Assembly: GCA_018066245.1 (NCBI GenBank) | Contig: JAGHRT010000026.1 | Location: 1-56,615, forward strand | Direction of reading: 5' to 3' | Origin: Candidatus Equimonas faecalis | GTDB lineage: Bacteria; Bacteroidota; Bacteroidia; Bacteroidales; Bacteroidaceae | DNA length: 56,615 nucleotides | Part shown: positions 41,482 to 50,356 of the stretch, piece by piece | How the letters are laid out: every line of letters begins with the position of its first letter | Numbering within the stretch: position 1 is the first letter of the stretch | The notes under the pieces: model-generated | The model's input: only the letters and a program-made list of their open reading frames with translations | Database searches by the model: none | What the model was told of the DNA's origin: nothing | Made by a program: the position numbers and the translations under genes

Positions 41482-42543
41482 TTATAAGTTGCTTACGGCT
41501 GATTTTTCCGTAATCTGGCCTGCTGTGATACGCACTATGCCCGGATTGGCCCTCACGATGGTCTGCAGCATTTCCAGGCTGGCGTAGAGCGCAGGACAGC
41601 CCAGACCGGTGCAGTCCTTGAAGTATTCGGCTGCCTCCTTGCCCTCGGCCATGACGATGTAGAAGGCTTCGCCCTTGTCGCGGGCTTCGTCCCATAGGGC
41701 GTTGAGGCGGTCGGCATTGCCCGTGTCGGCAGCCTGTGCCGAGGGGATGGTGATGAGCGTTACGGGCTTCTCGGCCATGAGGATTTCGTCGGTGCGGTCG
41801 TTGCCCTCCTCGTCGGTCAGTCCGAAGTCAAGTATGGTTGGGGCTTTGATTTCCACGCTCTGGCCGTTCACTACGTCATACTCGCCCATCATGGCGCTGA
41901 GGATGTCGGTGCCCGTCTTATAGGGCGTGAAATCCACGGGGGGGAGGTTTCTCCAGCTCCACAGGGCCAGTATCACGGCACTGACCACCACCACGTTGGC
42001 CACCATGGCCCGTAGATGCCGCCCCCCCAGTCTGTACATACTGTCGTGGCGGATGAAGAGCCACACGGCAGCGAGGGTCAGCACGATGTTCTTGAGGAAG
42101 GACTCCGTGTTTGTGAGGTGTATCGCGCTGCCGAAGCACCCGCATTCCGGCACGGCATCGGTGGCGGCGTTCACCGCCGTAACGATGAGCATGGGCACCA
42201 TGAACAGCAGCAGAAGCCAGGCGGTACGCCGGCGGCACGCCCCAATCAGGAGGCTTATGCCTATGGCTGCCTCGGCGAAGGTCAGCAGGATGACGCACGC
42301 CGTTACGGGCACGCTGGCATAGCCGGTGTGGATGCCGGCCACCATCAGGTAGTCCTGCAGCATGATGGTCATGCCCAGCGGGTCGTTGGCCTTGGTGAAG
42401 CTGGAAAACAGCAGGGTGAGGCCCGTTGCCAACTGGCATAGCCATACTGTGGCCGTGGATATGTGGCGGAACTGTATCGTGGCGGGTGGCGGGATTGAGG
42501 GGTTATGACTGGCAGACGGGCGTGCCGTCGGCCTGCCGGGCAC
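41482..42543 (-). CDS. BT_3928-type DoxX-like membrane protein
   Basis: A 353-residue protein starting at GTG 42543, which overlaps the DUF1599 gene by 41 bases. No ATG is available before the first membrane helix. Residues about 30-160 contain four hydrophobic segments with DoxX/MauE character (GLTLLFSSFTKANDPLGM, FAEAAIGISLLIGA, ECGCFGSAI). A fifth helix lies near 185-200. The C-terminal 130 residues are soluble and have a thioredoxin-like look (AEKPVTLITIPSA, EGKEAAEYFKDCTGLGCPAL) with a CxxxxC pair. A redox role is possible. Position next to tpiA matches the B. thetaiotaomicron cluster. Confidence 0.8.
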   Translation of the reverse strand: MPGRPTARPSASHNPSIPPPATIQFRHISTATVWLCQLATGLTLLFSSFTKANDPLGMTIMLQDYLMVAGIHTGYASVPVTACVILLTFAEAAIGISLLIGACRRRTAWLLLLFMVPMLIVTAVNAATDAVPECGCFGSAIHLTNTESFLKNIVLTLAAVWLFIRHDSMYRLGGRHLRAMVANVVVVSAVILALWSWRNLPPVDFTPYKTGTDILSAMMGEYDVVNGQSVEIKAPTILDFGLTDEEGNDRTDEILMAEKPVTLITIPSAQAADTGNADRLNALWDEARDKGEAFYIVMAEGKEAAEYFKDCTGLGCPALYASLEMLQTIVRANPGIVRITAGQITEKSAVSNL

Positions 42544-43075
42544 TTGAAAGTTGGATGAGGCCGAACACGGAATAGTTGAGCATATCCATGTAGTTGGCGG
42601 CTATGCCCTCGCTCACACGGGTCTGGCCGCCGAGGTCTTCTATCTGCTTGGTGCGCAGCACCTTCATGAGAATCAAATCCACGTAGCTGCTGACCCTCAT
42701 TGAGCGCCATGCTTCGCCGTAGTCGTGGTTTTTGCGGAGCATAAGCTGGAGGCACTCTTTGGCCTTTTGGTCGTAGAGTTCCTCGGCACGGCCGCAGGGC
42801 AGGTCGGCTCCCTCGTCGCTGGCTCCCAACTCCAATTGGATGAGTGCCATCAGGCAGTAGTTTACGATGCCTACAAACTCCGAGGCAATGCCTTCTCCCA
42901 CGAGGTTTTCTCCCGTCTGCTGTATGGTGCGTATGCGGTTGGCCTTGATAAATATCTGGTCGGTCAGGGAACTGGGACGCAGTATGCGCCAAGCTGTGCC
43001 GTAGTCGTGCATTTTGTCCACGAAAAGGCTGCGGCAGCGTGCCATCTCCTTTTCAAACTGCTGTTGGGTGTTCAT
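42503..43075 (-). CDS. DUF1599 protein
   Basis: A 190-residue protein starting at ATG 43075 (MNTQQQFEKEM). Two tandem copies of the DUF1599 unit are visible: KMHDYGTAWRILRPSSLTDQ and KNHDYGEAWRSMRVSSYVDL, each with a conserved HDYG.AWR and an (S/T)EGIA. The family is thought to resemble NTP-pyrophosphohydrolase helical bundles (MazG-like), but the function is not established. An 85-bp repeat element upstream supplies its likely -7 box. Confidence 0.88.
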   Translation of the reverse strand: MNTQQQFEKEMARCRSLFVDKMHDYGTAWRILRPSSLTDQIFIKANRIRTIQQTGENLVGEGIASEFVGIVNYCLMALIQLELGASDEGADLPCGRAEELYDQKAKECLQLMLRKNHDYGEAWRSMRVSSYVDLILMKVLRTKQIEDLGGQTRVSEGIAANYMDMLNYSVFGLIQLSSARQADGTPVCQS

Positions 43076-43118
43076 TCGGGTGTCTGTTGTCGGGGGTGTC
43101 CATAATGGATGCGCCTGC

Positions 43119-43320
43119 AAAGTTACGAATAAGCGAGTGAAAAGCCAAATGAGCGCAGCGAAATTTGAGCTTTTCCGAGCGTGAGTAACTAAAACCGCAG
43201 GCTAAAGTTACGAATAAGCGAGTGAAAAGCCTGCATGAGCGCAGCGAAAATTGAGATTTTCCGAACGAAAGTATCTTGGAGCGAAGCTCAAAGTACGAAT
43301 AAGCGAGTGAAAAGGCCAAG
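43119..43320. repeat. 85-86-bp element, two tandem copies and a partial third
   Basis: Copies begin at AAAGTTACGAATAAGCGAGT (43119 and 43204) and at AAAGTACGAATAAGCG (43290). A fourth copy lies at 56175-56260. The left edge read on the minus strand gives TAACTTTG (43118-43125), a -7 box for the DUF1599 gene. Confidence 0.9.
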
Positions 43321-43336
43321 GAAGCCCAGAGCCTCG

Positions 43337-43446
43337 TTTCACTATCGGCGGACCAGTTTTTCCTACTCTATAAGAGAGTTTCATCTACCGTATAGCATAG
43401 TTGTGCCTATCCTATGGGATAGTTCAGCTTATCTCATAGACTTGCT
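43337..43446 (+). repeat. 22-bp-period array, five units
   Basis: Units begin at 43337, 43359, 43381, 43403 and 43425. Four have a palindromic core like CCTACTCTATAAGAGAG or CCTATCCTATGGGATAG and most end in AGTT. The first instead carries ACTATCGGCGGACCAG. The family is shared with 3425-3506. Confidence 0.88.
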
Positions 43447-43508
43447 TATCTCGCTGTACGACAGGCGGAAGACAAGTGTTCGCCTGATGCTTCCTTCTTG
43501 AGCCGTAC

Positions 43509-44285
43509 TCAAATCGCACCGCCGGCCAGGTTCACCTCGTCTATGCAGAGTAAGCCCTTGGCTATGCAGTAGAGCGTCAGGCCCGCCGAGGAGTGAATGT
43601 TCAGCTTGCGGGCGATGTTGCGGCGGTGCGTCGTCACGGTGTGCAGGCTGATGTAGAGCTTCTCTGCGGTTTCCTTGTTGCTCATGCCCCGCGCCACGCA
43701 TTCGGCCACGGCTTGCTCGCGTGCCGTCAGGGACACTTCGTCGGTGTCCGTCTGCCGGAGTGCAAGTCGGACGCTCTTTCCTCGCTCCTTCTGCGCCTCC
43801 AGGCGGGCTACTGCGGGCATGAACACCTTGTCCTCTATAAGACAGTGCATCAGCAGGTCTTCCTCCGTGGTGTGCAGCGCATAGAGCGCTTCGCGCAGGA
43901 GGTCGTTGTCCCACGCTTCGGGCAGGTACTTCTGCGCCATGGTCCGAAGGTCCATAAACTTGTTCTCTATGTCCCTGTGGTGGCGGATAAGGCTGGCGTG
44001 CTTTTGTCTGGGCACGGGGCCTTCCTTGTCAAGCATCTCCTCTACGTAGGCGAAGAGCGTGTGCTCCTCGGCGTGCATGTGCGAGGCTACCTCCTCCGCA
44101 TAGCGGTTGAAGTATTTGAGGACGAGGAAGCCCACGGCGTTCTGTTGCAAGCCTTCGATGGCTGCCGTCAGCTGGACGCGCAGGGTGGGAAAACGCTCTT
44201 GCAGGAAGTAGCTGTGGGTACGGCGCAAGTAGCTCAGCATAGCCCTGACATCGACATCGCCAAGGCGGGTGGCAATCTGTTTCAT
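43509..44285 (-). CDS. Hemerythrin-like / LuxR-type transcription regulator
   Basis: A 258-residue one-component regulator. Residues about 15-170 form a four-helix hemerythrin-like (YtfE/Ric-like) domain with the expected spaced ligands: H in THSYFL, HMHAEEHTLF, IRHHRDIENKF and MHCLIEDKVFMP. Residues about 190-250 are a LuxR/GerE helix-turn-helix (LTAREQAVAECVARGMSNKE, LYISLHTVTTHRRNIARKL). A di-iron sensor of oxygen or nitric oxide controlling transcription is the natural reading. It is divergent from the beta-barrel gene at 44579, a possible target. Confidence 0.88.
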   Translation of the reverse strand: MKQIATRLGDVDVRAMLSYLRRTHSYFLQERFPTLRVQLTAAIEGLQQNAVGFLVLKYFNRYAEEVASHMHAEEHTLFAYVEEMLDKEGPVPRQKHASLIRHHRDIENKFMDLRTMAQKYLPEAWDNDLLREALYALHTTEEDLLMHCLIEDKVFMPAVARLEAQKERGKSVRLALRQTDTDEVSLTAREQAVAECVARGMSNKETAEKLYISLHTVTTHRRNIARKLNIHSSAGLTLYCIAKGLLCIDEVNLAGGAI

Positions 44286-44289
44286 GCTG

Positions 44290-44323
44290 CAAAATTACGA
44301 AATTCCTACCAAAAACATTGGGC
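44290..44323 (-). promoter_or_regulatory. Promoter of the hemerythrin-LuxR gene, possibly leaderless
   Basis: On the minus strand TTTG (44320-44323) and TAATTTTG (44290-44297) are 22 bases apart. Only four bases separate the -7 box from the ATG, so the mRNA may begin at or next to its start codon. Confidence 0.6.
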
Positions 44324-44375
44324 CTCAGCCGCAAATTACTCACTAATGGGTATGATTTGCCCTCCTCATCCTGCG

Positions 44376-44383
44376 TAACTTTG
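44376..44383 (+). promoter_or_regulatory. Possible -7 box for the 44579 barrel gene
   Basis: TAACTTTG followed by CACTCGCAAAGCCGCAA. The latter sequence recurs at 44488-44504. Leader length would be about 190 bases. Confidence 0.45.
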
Positions 44384-44578
44384 CACTCGCAAAGCCGCAA
44401 AAGCGGTCGCGGCACCGGCAGGTCGGACGCTCCACTTTGTTCTGCCCCTCCTCTGCCGACTTACCGCTCTTTGCTTCGAGCGAGGAAGCACTCGCAAAGC
44501 CGCAATCTCACTCATCATACACAAACTCGCCACAACCCTAAATATTCTACATGTTAGTTCTATAATATAATATAATAC

Positions 44579-45562
44579 ATGATACACCCCTCTTCCCTTT
44601 CTTGCCGTGCGCTGCGCTGTGTCAGTGCACTGGCTGTTCTGTCAGCCCCTCTCGTTCTTCGTGCCCATGATGGGACTTTTGAGTGCCACGGCTTTGCTGC
44701 TGTGGCGGCCAGCTGTGCCGGCCATCGCATAGCCGCTTTTATTCCCGAGGCTTCCCTCACACTCAGCTATACGCGGCATGATTGGACGGTGGGCGGCACG
44801 CTGATGTTTGACCAAGGCGGCATTCCCGACTTCGTTGGCTTCGGATTTGCGGAAATGCGCACGCAACCCGCCGGAAACCTTGACTATGAAACACTGTGGA
44901 TAGGCCACGCATTTTCCTCTGCCGCCCGCCTCGCCGTGGGGCGCCTCGTGTTGCCCGTGGGGCAGTGCAACGTTATCGACCCCGACCGTCGCTTTTCGCT
45001 GTTCGACGACGAGGAGGAAGCCCTCCTCCTGCCGTGTGCCTGGAATCAGTGGGGCGTCAGTTTGAGCGGTGAATACAAGGCTCTCCGATACGAAGCCGTG
45101 TTGGCCGAGAGCCACGAACGCACGCGTATCCCACTGGCTATGGCTGCTCGCCTTGATGTGCGTCTCTCTTCCTCAGCCCGCCTTGGCGCGAGCTGCTATG
45201 CCGACGACAGCCTGCACGTGGCGTGTCTCGATGCCGACTACACCCGTGCGGCCTGGACGCTCCGCGCTGGAGTTACGCTCACGCATAAAGACCGCTGGGC
45301 TTATGCTCATTGCATAGAGGCGGGCTACAACCTCCTCCATTACTCTTCCCGTCCGCACGCCCTCACGTTCTACGTCCACCACGGTGCTTACACTACGCCA
45401 CAGGGGCTGGCAGCCGGTGGAACGCCCGCCCTTACCCTGAAACATGCCGCCGGCCTCATGTTCCGGCCCTGTTCCCAGGTCAGCCTGCGTGCCGAATACC
45501 TCCATCGCACCGCCCCCTCCTCCACCCACCAATGTACCTTGGGTGTGACCTACACGTTCTGA
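44579..45562 (+). CDS. Outer-membrane porin-like beta-barrel
   Basis: A 327-residue protein with a signal peptide (ALRCVSALAVLSAPLVLRAH). The mature part has alternating strands with many aromatic girdle residues and ends in LGVTYTF, the C-terminal Phe typical of barrels. WIGHAFSSAARLAVGRLVLP with NVIDPDRRFSLFDDEEEALL resembles phosphate-selective porin/OprP-like proteins of Bacteroidetes. It may import small solutes. It is divergent from the hemerythrin-LuxR gene across about 290 bases. Confidence 0.8.
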   Translation: MIHPSSLSCRALRCVSALAVLSAPLVLRAHDGTFECHGFAAVAASCAGHRIAAFIPEASLTLSYTRHDWTVGGTLMFDQGGIPDFVGFGFAEMRTQPAGNLDYETLWIGHAFSSAARLAVGRLVLPVGQCNVIDPDRRFSLFDDEEEALLLPCAWNQWGVSLSGEYKALRYEAVLAESHERTRIPLAMAARLDVRLSSSARLGASCYADDSLHVACLDADYTRAAWTLRAGVTLTHKDRWAYAHCIEAGYNLLHYSSRPHALTFYVHHGAYTTPQGLAAGGTPALTLKHAAGLMFRPCSQVSLRAEYLHRTAPSSTHQCTLGVTYTF

Positions 45563-45592
45563 CGGGCTGCTGCCCCTTGAAAAATTCTGTTT

Positions 45593-46873
45593 TTATTGCT
45601 TTGTGTGTTTATGCTCAAGGGGCTTGTTGAAGGTGTCGTCAATCGTAAAGGTGTAGAAGTCCTTCTGTGCGTCAAGCCCTTCGTGGGTAATGAGGTGGAG
45701 CTTGCGCTCGGCAATGTTATAGACGCTGGTGTGGGTTGTGTACCATAGGGTCGTGGAATCGGTATGCCAGTTGGCTTTGTCGGCGAAGAGCTTCTGACCA
45801 TCTTCTACCACGGTCTTAAAGCCTTCCACCTCCCAAGCCTTGGGGTTGCCGTAGAAAGCGTAAGCAGGAAACTCGGAAGAGGTAAACTCGGTGAACCAGA
45901 AGTCCTTGTCGCCTGTCTTTTTGGTGTAGGTCTGGGTGTACCACACTTTCTTCATCAGCTCCTGAATGCCCTCAAAGCTCTCCTCGGCGGCAGCGTAGTT
46001 GTCGTGCAGCACATCCCAACGCTCGTAGCCGGCGCCGGAGGGTTGGATGAGGCCGGCCTCGTCCTTCACCTTATTGGTGAAGTTGGTCATAATGGTGGCG
46101 TAGGAAGGCTCCGACACCTTGTCCGTCTCGGTGAGGCAGAGCTTGTTGTCGAGAAACTCCACGACCGCACTCGTGGAGCCGTCGCAAATGAGCCAGTGGA
46201 AGGACTGCGATTCGCCTTCGTGGGGGAAACCGGCAGGCTCGTACCAGTTGATGCTGTCAATGAGAGCTTTGGCCTCTGCCACGGAAGCAGCACGGTCAAG
46301 TACGACGCGCACGAGGTAGGTTACGCAGAAAGTTTCCTTGGCTTCGGGACGGGTGAAAGTGGCACCGTGCCCCCACTTGCCGGTTTCCCAGCTCGTGGAG
46401 TCGCAGGAGGTTTCGCCCGTAGGCATCACATTCACGCCAATGTATAGTCCCTGGTCATTTATACCATCCACGGTGAAGAACGGCAATGTGTTGTAGGCTT
46501 CAGTCCATTGGCCAGAAGCGGCGACTTCATTACTGAACGGTGCAGCGCAGCCCACCACTCCGAGGGAGGCATGGCGGCCTTCGGTAGCGTTCACCTTAAT
46601 GACGGCCGTGGCATCGTGGTTGATGTACCAGTCCAGATTGCGACCCACGAAGTTTCCTTTGCGGGCTTCGGAGCAAGCAGCCTTGGGCAAGAACTTCTCC
46701 ATCACCTTAACACCGGCGGCAAAGTCGTAGTCGTCGTACTCTATGGCATAGAGATAGTCGCAAATTTGCGAGTTGCAGCCGTTGTCGGTGAGAGTGGGAA
46801 CGACATCGCTTTTTGAGCCTCCGCACGATGCCAGCAGCAGAACGGAGAGAGGGAGGGCGTAGAAGGGGGACAT
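45593..46873 (-). CDS. Lipoprotein Ntn-hydrolase (choloylglycine hydrolase/penicillin acylase-like)
   Basis: A 426-residue protein. A lipobox (LLLASCGG) is near residue 18. AACSEARKGNFVGRNLDWY (about 69-88) is the signature of the C59/linear-amide hydrolase superfamily, in which the Cys before the GRNLDW block is the N-terminal nucleophile after cleavage. Further conserved pieces are FFTVDGINDQGLYIGVN and HWLICDGSTSAVVEF. The substrate (bile-salt, acyl-homoserine lactone or other amide) cannot be told. The lipidated form and the long pre-nucleophile region are unlike gut bile-salt hydrolases, which begin at the Cys. Confidence 0.82.
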   Translation of the reverse strand: MSPFYALPLSVLLLASCGGSKSDVVPTLTDNGCNSQICDYLYAIEYDDYDFAAGVKVMEKFLPKAACSEARKGNFVGRNLDWYINHDATAVIKVNATEGRHASLGVVGCAAPFSNEVAASGQWTEAYNTLPFFTVDGINDQGLYIGVNVMPTGETSCDSTSWETGKWGHGATFTRPEAKETFCVTYLVRVVLDRAASVAEAKALIDSINWYEPAGFPHEGESQSFHWLICDGSTSAVVEFLDNKLCLTETDKVSEPSYATIMTNFTNKVKDEAGLIQPSGAGYERWDVLHDNYAAAEESFEGIQELMKKVWYTQTYTKKTGDKDFWFTEFTSSEFPAYAFYGNPKAWEVEGFKTVVEDGQKLFADKANWHTDSTTLWYTTHTSVYNIAERKLHLITHEGLDAQKDFYTFTIDDTFNKPLEHKHTKQ

Positions 46874-46880
46874 GGGAGTT

Positions 46881-46912
46881 TAGCAAATTAGCAAATGGGG
46901 AAATTGGAAAAT
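46881..46912 (+). repeat. 8-bp short-unit array abutting the glgB stop
   Basis: TAGCAAAT, TAGCAAAT, GGGGAAAT, TGGAAAAT. The last base is the first base of the glgB stop codon region. Confidence 0.65.
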
Positions 46913-48927
46913 CAGTCCATGGAGGCATCCCGCTTTCGGAGCACCACAGCGGAGCGGGCGGGGATATAGAGTTTGAGCCAGCCTTTGTGCTGGGGCGCAA
47001 GGAGCGGGTCGGACGTTGTAAAATGGGTAAGGGTGTCGTCCGTTGAGCCGAAGCCTCCAAAGGCGGGGTCGTCGGTGTTGAGGACGACCTCGTAGCTGCC
47101 CTCGGGCACCATGAAGCCGTAGTCGGAGAAGGAGCGCGTGGGACTCCAGTTGAAGACGAAGAGGAGGTCGCCGCGGGTGAAAGCGAGAATCTGGTCGCCG
47201 TCGTTGTGCCAAATCTCCTGCACGGGGGTGCGCTGGAACTTGGGCGTCTGGCCGAGGAGGTGGAGCATGGCGGCATCGAAGTCGCCGAGGAGGTGGTAGC
47301 AGAGGTCGGGATTATCGACGAGGTTCCACTGACGGCGGGCGTACTTATGGCTCCAGCCGTTGCCCTCGCGGGGGAAGTCTATCCACTCGGGATGGCCGAA
47401 CTCGTTGCCCATGAAGTTGAGGTAGCCGCCGCAGATGGTGGAGGCGGTGACGAGGCGTATCATCTTGTGGAGGGCTATGCCGCGATGGGCGGCGGCGTTT
47501 TCGTCGCCACGGCGGAAGTGCCAGTACATATCGGCATCGATGAGGCGGAAAATGATGGTCTTGTCGCCCACGAGGGCCTGGTCGTGGCTTTCGGCATAGG
47601 AAATGGTGGCTTCGCCGCGGCGACGGTTGGTGAGTTCCCAGAAGATGCCGGAGGGATGCCAGTCCTCGTCCTTGCGCTCCTTGATGATTTTTATCCAGTA
47701 GTCGGGGATGTTCATGGCCATGCGGTAGTCGAAACCGTAGCCGCCGTGCTTGATTGGGGCGGCGAGGCCGGGCATACCGCTCACCTCCTCGGCGATGGTG
47801 ATGGCTCGGGGATTGACCTCGTGGATGAGGTCGTTGGCGAGGGTGAGGTAGCAGATGGCATTGTCGTCCTGGCCGCCGTTGTAGTAGTCGCCGTAGCCGT
47901 TGAAGGACTCGCCGAGGCCGTGGCTGTGGTAGAGCATGGAGGTGACGCCGTCGAAACGGAAGCCGTCGAAACGGTACTCTTCAAGCCAGTACTTGCAGTT
48001 GGAGAGGAGGAAATGGATGACTTGGTTCTTGCCGTAGTCGAAGCAGAGGCTGTCCCACTGGCTGTGCTCGCGCTTGCCGCCCTGATAGAAATACTGGCAG
48101 GGGTCGCCGCAGAGATTGCCGAGGCCTTCGTTCTCGTTCTTTACGGCATGGCTCTGCACCATGTCCATGATGACGCTGACGCCCTGAGCATGGGCAGCGT
48201 CGATGAGGGCTTTGAGTTCCTCGGGCGTGCCGCAGCGGCTGGAAGGGGCGAAGAAGGAGGAAACGTGATAGCCGAAGGAGCCGTAGTAGGGGTGCTCCTG
48301 AATGGCCATAATCTGTATGCAGTTATAGCCGGCTCGGACGATGCGCGGGAGGACGAGTTCGCGGAACTCGTTGTAGGTGCCCACCTTCTCGGCGTCCTGC
48401 GCCATGCCGACGTGGCACTCGTAGATGAGGAGCGGGTCGCGCTTGGGGCGGAACTTCTTCACCTGCCACTGGTAAGGTTCGGGGGCCCACACCTGCGCGG
48501 AGAAGAGTTTGGTGTGGTCGTCCTGCACCACGCGCCGGCACCAGGCGGGAATGCGCTCACCCTGTCCGCCGGGCCAGTGGACGCTCATCTTGTAGAGCTG
48601 TCCGTGAGAGAGGGCTCGGGCGGGAAGCTTGATTTCCCAGTTGCCGCTGTCGCCGAGAGGCTGGAGGCGGAAGTCCTCGGTCTCCTGCCAACCGTTGAAG
48701 TCGCCTATGAGATAGATGGCGGTGGCGTTGGGGGCCCACTCACGGAACACCCACTGTCGGGGCGTGCGATGGAGGCCGTAGTACAGATGACCGGTGGCCA
48801 CGTCGGAGAGCGTCTTGCGGCCATTGTGGGTGAGTTCAGCCTTCTTATGAAGATACCATTCGTGGCGGCCCTCAATGGCGGAGGCAAAGGGGCGGAGCCA
48901 ACGGTCAGAACGGAGGAGTTGGAGCAT
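46912..48927 (-). CDS. glgB: 1,4-alpha-glucan branching enzyme (GH13)
   Basis: A 671-residue enzyme that makes alpha-1,6 branches in glycogen. A CBM48-like N-terminal domain (VFREWAPNATAIYLIGDFNGW near residues 58-80) precedes the GH13 barrel. The nucleophile Asp is in FDGFRFDGV near residue 320, acid/base Glu in IAEEVSG near 377, and ISYAESHDQA holds the third acidic residue. The form resembles the shorter, eukaryote-like GlgB of Bacteroidetes. Its ATG is 3 bases after the yjjG stop, the last gene of a ubiE-aroE-yjjG-glgB run. Confidence 0.94.
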   Translation of the reverse strand: MLQLLRSDRWLRPFASAIEGRHEWYLHKKAELTHNGRKTLSDVATGHLYYGLHRTPRQWVFREWAPNATAIYLIGDFNGWQETEDFRLQPLGDSGNWEIKLPARALSHGQLYKMSVHWPGGQGERIPAWCRRVVQDDHTKLFSAQVWAPEPYQWQVKKFRPKRDPLLIYECHVGMAQDAEKVGTYNEFRELVLPRIVRAGYNCIQIMAIQEHPYYGSFGYHVSSFFAPSSRCGTPEELKALIDAAHAQGVSVIMDMVQSHAVKNENEGLGNLCGDPCQYFYQGGKREHSQWDSLCFDYGKNQVIHFLLSNCKYWLEEYRFDGFRFDGVTSMLYHSHGLGESFNGYGDYYNGGQDDNAICYLTLANDLIHEVNPRAITIAEEVSGMPGLAAPIKHGGYGFDYRMAMNIPDYWIKIIKERKDEDWHPSGIFWELTNRRRGEATISYAESHDQALVGDKTIIFRLIDADMYWHFRRGDENAAAHRGIALHKMIRLVTASTICGGYLNFMGNEFGHPEWIDFPREGNGWSHKYARRQWNLVDNPDLCYHLLGDFDAAMLHLLGQTPKFQRTPVQEIWHNDGDQILAFTRGDLLFVFNWSPTRSFSDYGFMVPEGSYEVVLNTDDPAFGGFGSTDDTLTHFTTSDPLLAPQHKGWLKLYIPARSAVVLRKRDASMD

Positions 48928-48929
48928 AC

Positions 48930-49628
48930 CTATAATATATTAATAATGTCTGTCAATTGCGCTACGCGGAAGGTCGCCTCGGTTTCGGGAGAGGGGCCCC
49001 AACGCTCAAAGAGGATAGTGTCAAGGCCGGCACGGGCGGCACCTTGGATGTCCGTCACGGGATTATCACCTATCATAAGGGTCGTGGCAGGATTGGCGCC
49101 CGAGACGCGGAAAGCGTAGTCGAAGTATTCGGGAGAGGGCTTGTTATACCCCGCATCCTCGGAGAGAATGACCGTGGTGAAATAACGAAGGGTGTCGGAG
49201 GCTCGGAGTTTGTGGTACTGCACCTCGTGGAAGCCGTTGCTGCACAGGTGGAGACGGTAGCGGGGATGCAGGTAGTCGAGGAGCTCGCGGGCACCTTCCA
49301 CGAGACCGGGCTTGTGGGCGCAAAGGCCAAGGAAGATATCGCTGGTACGGAGGCAAAAGTCGCGTGTAACCTCCAGCCCCATTCCTTGCGAAAGCGGACG
49401 GCGGAAGCGCTCTACGATAAGATAGTCGCGCGTAATCTTACTGGCACTGTACTGTTCCCAGAGTTCAATGTTGGCCTGCCAGTAAGGAACGGTGAAGGCT
49501 TCAAGGGCGGGGAAATAACGGTTGAGGCCGAGTTCGTCGTAGAGTTCGGCCAGCGCTATCTCCGCGTTGCCTCGCGTGTTGTAGAGCGTGTCGTCGAAGT
49601 CGAGGAAGATGTCTTTGTATTTACTCAT
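48930..49628 (-). CDS. yjjG: HAD-family nucleotidase (YjjG-like)
   Basis: A 232-residue hydrolase starting at ATG 49628 ([14 protein letters not shown]), which overlaps the aroE stop (ATGA). The DFDDT nucleophile motif, a helical cap, LHLCSNGFHEVQYHKL (motif II), K in YNKPSPEYF (motif III) and MIGDNPVTDIQGA (motif IV) are all present. YjjG-type enzymes dephosphorylate non-canonical pyrimidine nucleotides; the exact substrate is inferred from resemblance. Confidence 0.88.
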   Translation of the reverse strand: MSKYKDIFLDFDDTLYNTRGNAEIALAELYDELGLNRYFPALEAFTVPYWQANIELWEQYSASKITRDYLIVERFRRPLSQGMGLEVTRDFCLRTSDIFLGLCAHKPGLVEGARELLDYLHPRYRLHLCSNGFHEVQYHKLRASDTLRYFTTVILSEDAGYNKPSPEYFDYAFRVSGANPATTLMIGDNPVTDIQGAARAGLDTILFERWGPSPETEATFRVAQLTDIINIL

Positions 49629-50356
49629 AACGTCCATATTTTCCACGCCGCCTCGGCCTGTCTGTGGAGCATTTCAAGGCCGTTCTTTACGGGGCAACCT
49701 TGCTCACGGCCTCGGCGGAGGAAGAGCGTCTCCTCGGGATTGTAAACGAGGTCGTAGAGCCTAATGGCGGGGTTGAGGGATTCGTAGGGAAGGTCGGGGC
49801 AAGTGTCCACGTTGGGAAAGGTGCCGAGGGGGGTGCAGTTTACGATGAGGGCCGTAGAGGCCAGGATGGAGGTATCCTTACGGAGGTCGTTATACGTCAG
49901 ACAGCCTTCCTTGGGCATGCGGCTTACGAGTTGCCAGGCTATGCCGAGTTGCGTGAGGGCGTAGTATACAGCCTTCGAGGCGCCACCTGTGCCGAGGACG
50001 AGGGCCGAGCGGACGGAGGCGTTATCCTCTGAAAGCCAGTCGCGGAGGGACTCGCGGAAGCCGATGACGTCCGTGTTGTATCCGTAAAAGCAGCCGTTCT
50101 CCACGCGGACAGTATTGACGGCTCCTATGGCACGGGCCTCGTCGCTCATACCGTCAAGGTAGGGAATGACGGCTTGCTTGTAGGGGATGGTGACGTTGAA
50201 GCCGCTTAATCGACGCAAGGTCGCCACCTCACCGATATCGTCAAGGTCGAAATTGTCGTAGCGGGCATCAATGCCCTCTGCCGCAAATTTCTCAGCGAAA
50301 TAGCGGGCGGAAAAGGAGTGGCCGAGAGGATGGCCGATGAGACCGAAACACTTCAT
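49625..50356 (-). CDS. aroE: Shikimate dehydrogenase
   Basis: A 243-residue enzyme that reduces 3-dehydroshikimate with NADPH in aromatic amino-acid synthesis. [12 protein letters not shown] binds shikimate, the catalytic Lys is in [18 protein letters not shown] follows, and [13 protein letters not shown] is the nucleotide-binding turn. Overlaps by 4 bases with both neighbours, ubiE upstream and yjjG downstream, indicating a coupled operon. Confidence 0.95.
   Translation of the reverse strand: MKCFGLIGHPLGHSFSARYFAEKFAAEGIDARYDNFDLDDIGEVATLRRLSGFNVTIPYKQAVIPYLDGMSDEARAIGAVNTVRVENGCFYGYNTDVIGFRESLRDWLSEDNASVRSALVLGTGGASKAVYYALTQLGIAWQLVSRMPKEGCLTYNDLRKDTSILASTALIVNCTPLGTFPNVDTCPDLPYESLNPAIRLYDLVYNPEETLFLRRGREQGCPVKNGLEMLHRQAEAAWKIWTL

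Noticed and set aside
3425-43446. 22-bp arrays as CRISPR arrays
   Set aside because: Units follow one another directly with no spacers of constant length, and no cas gene is in the window.
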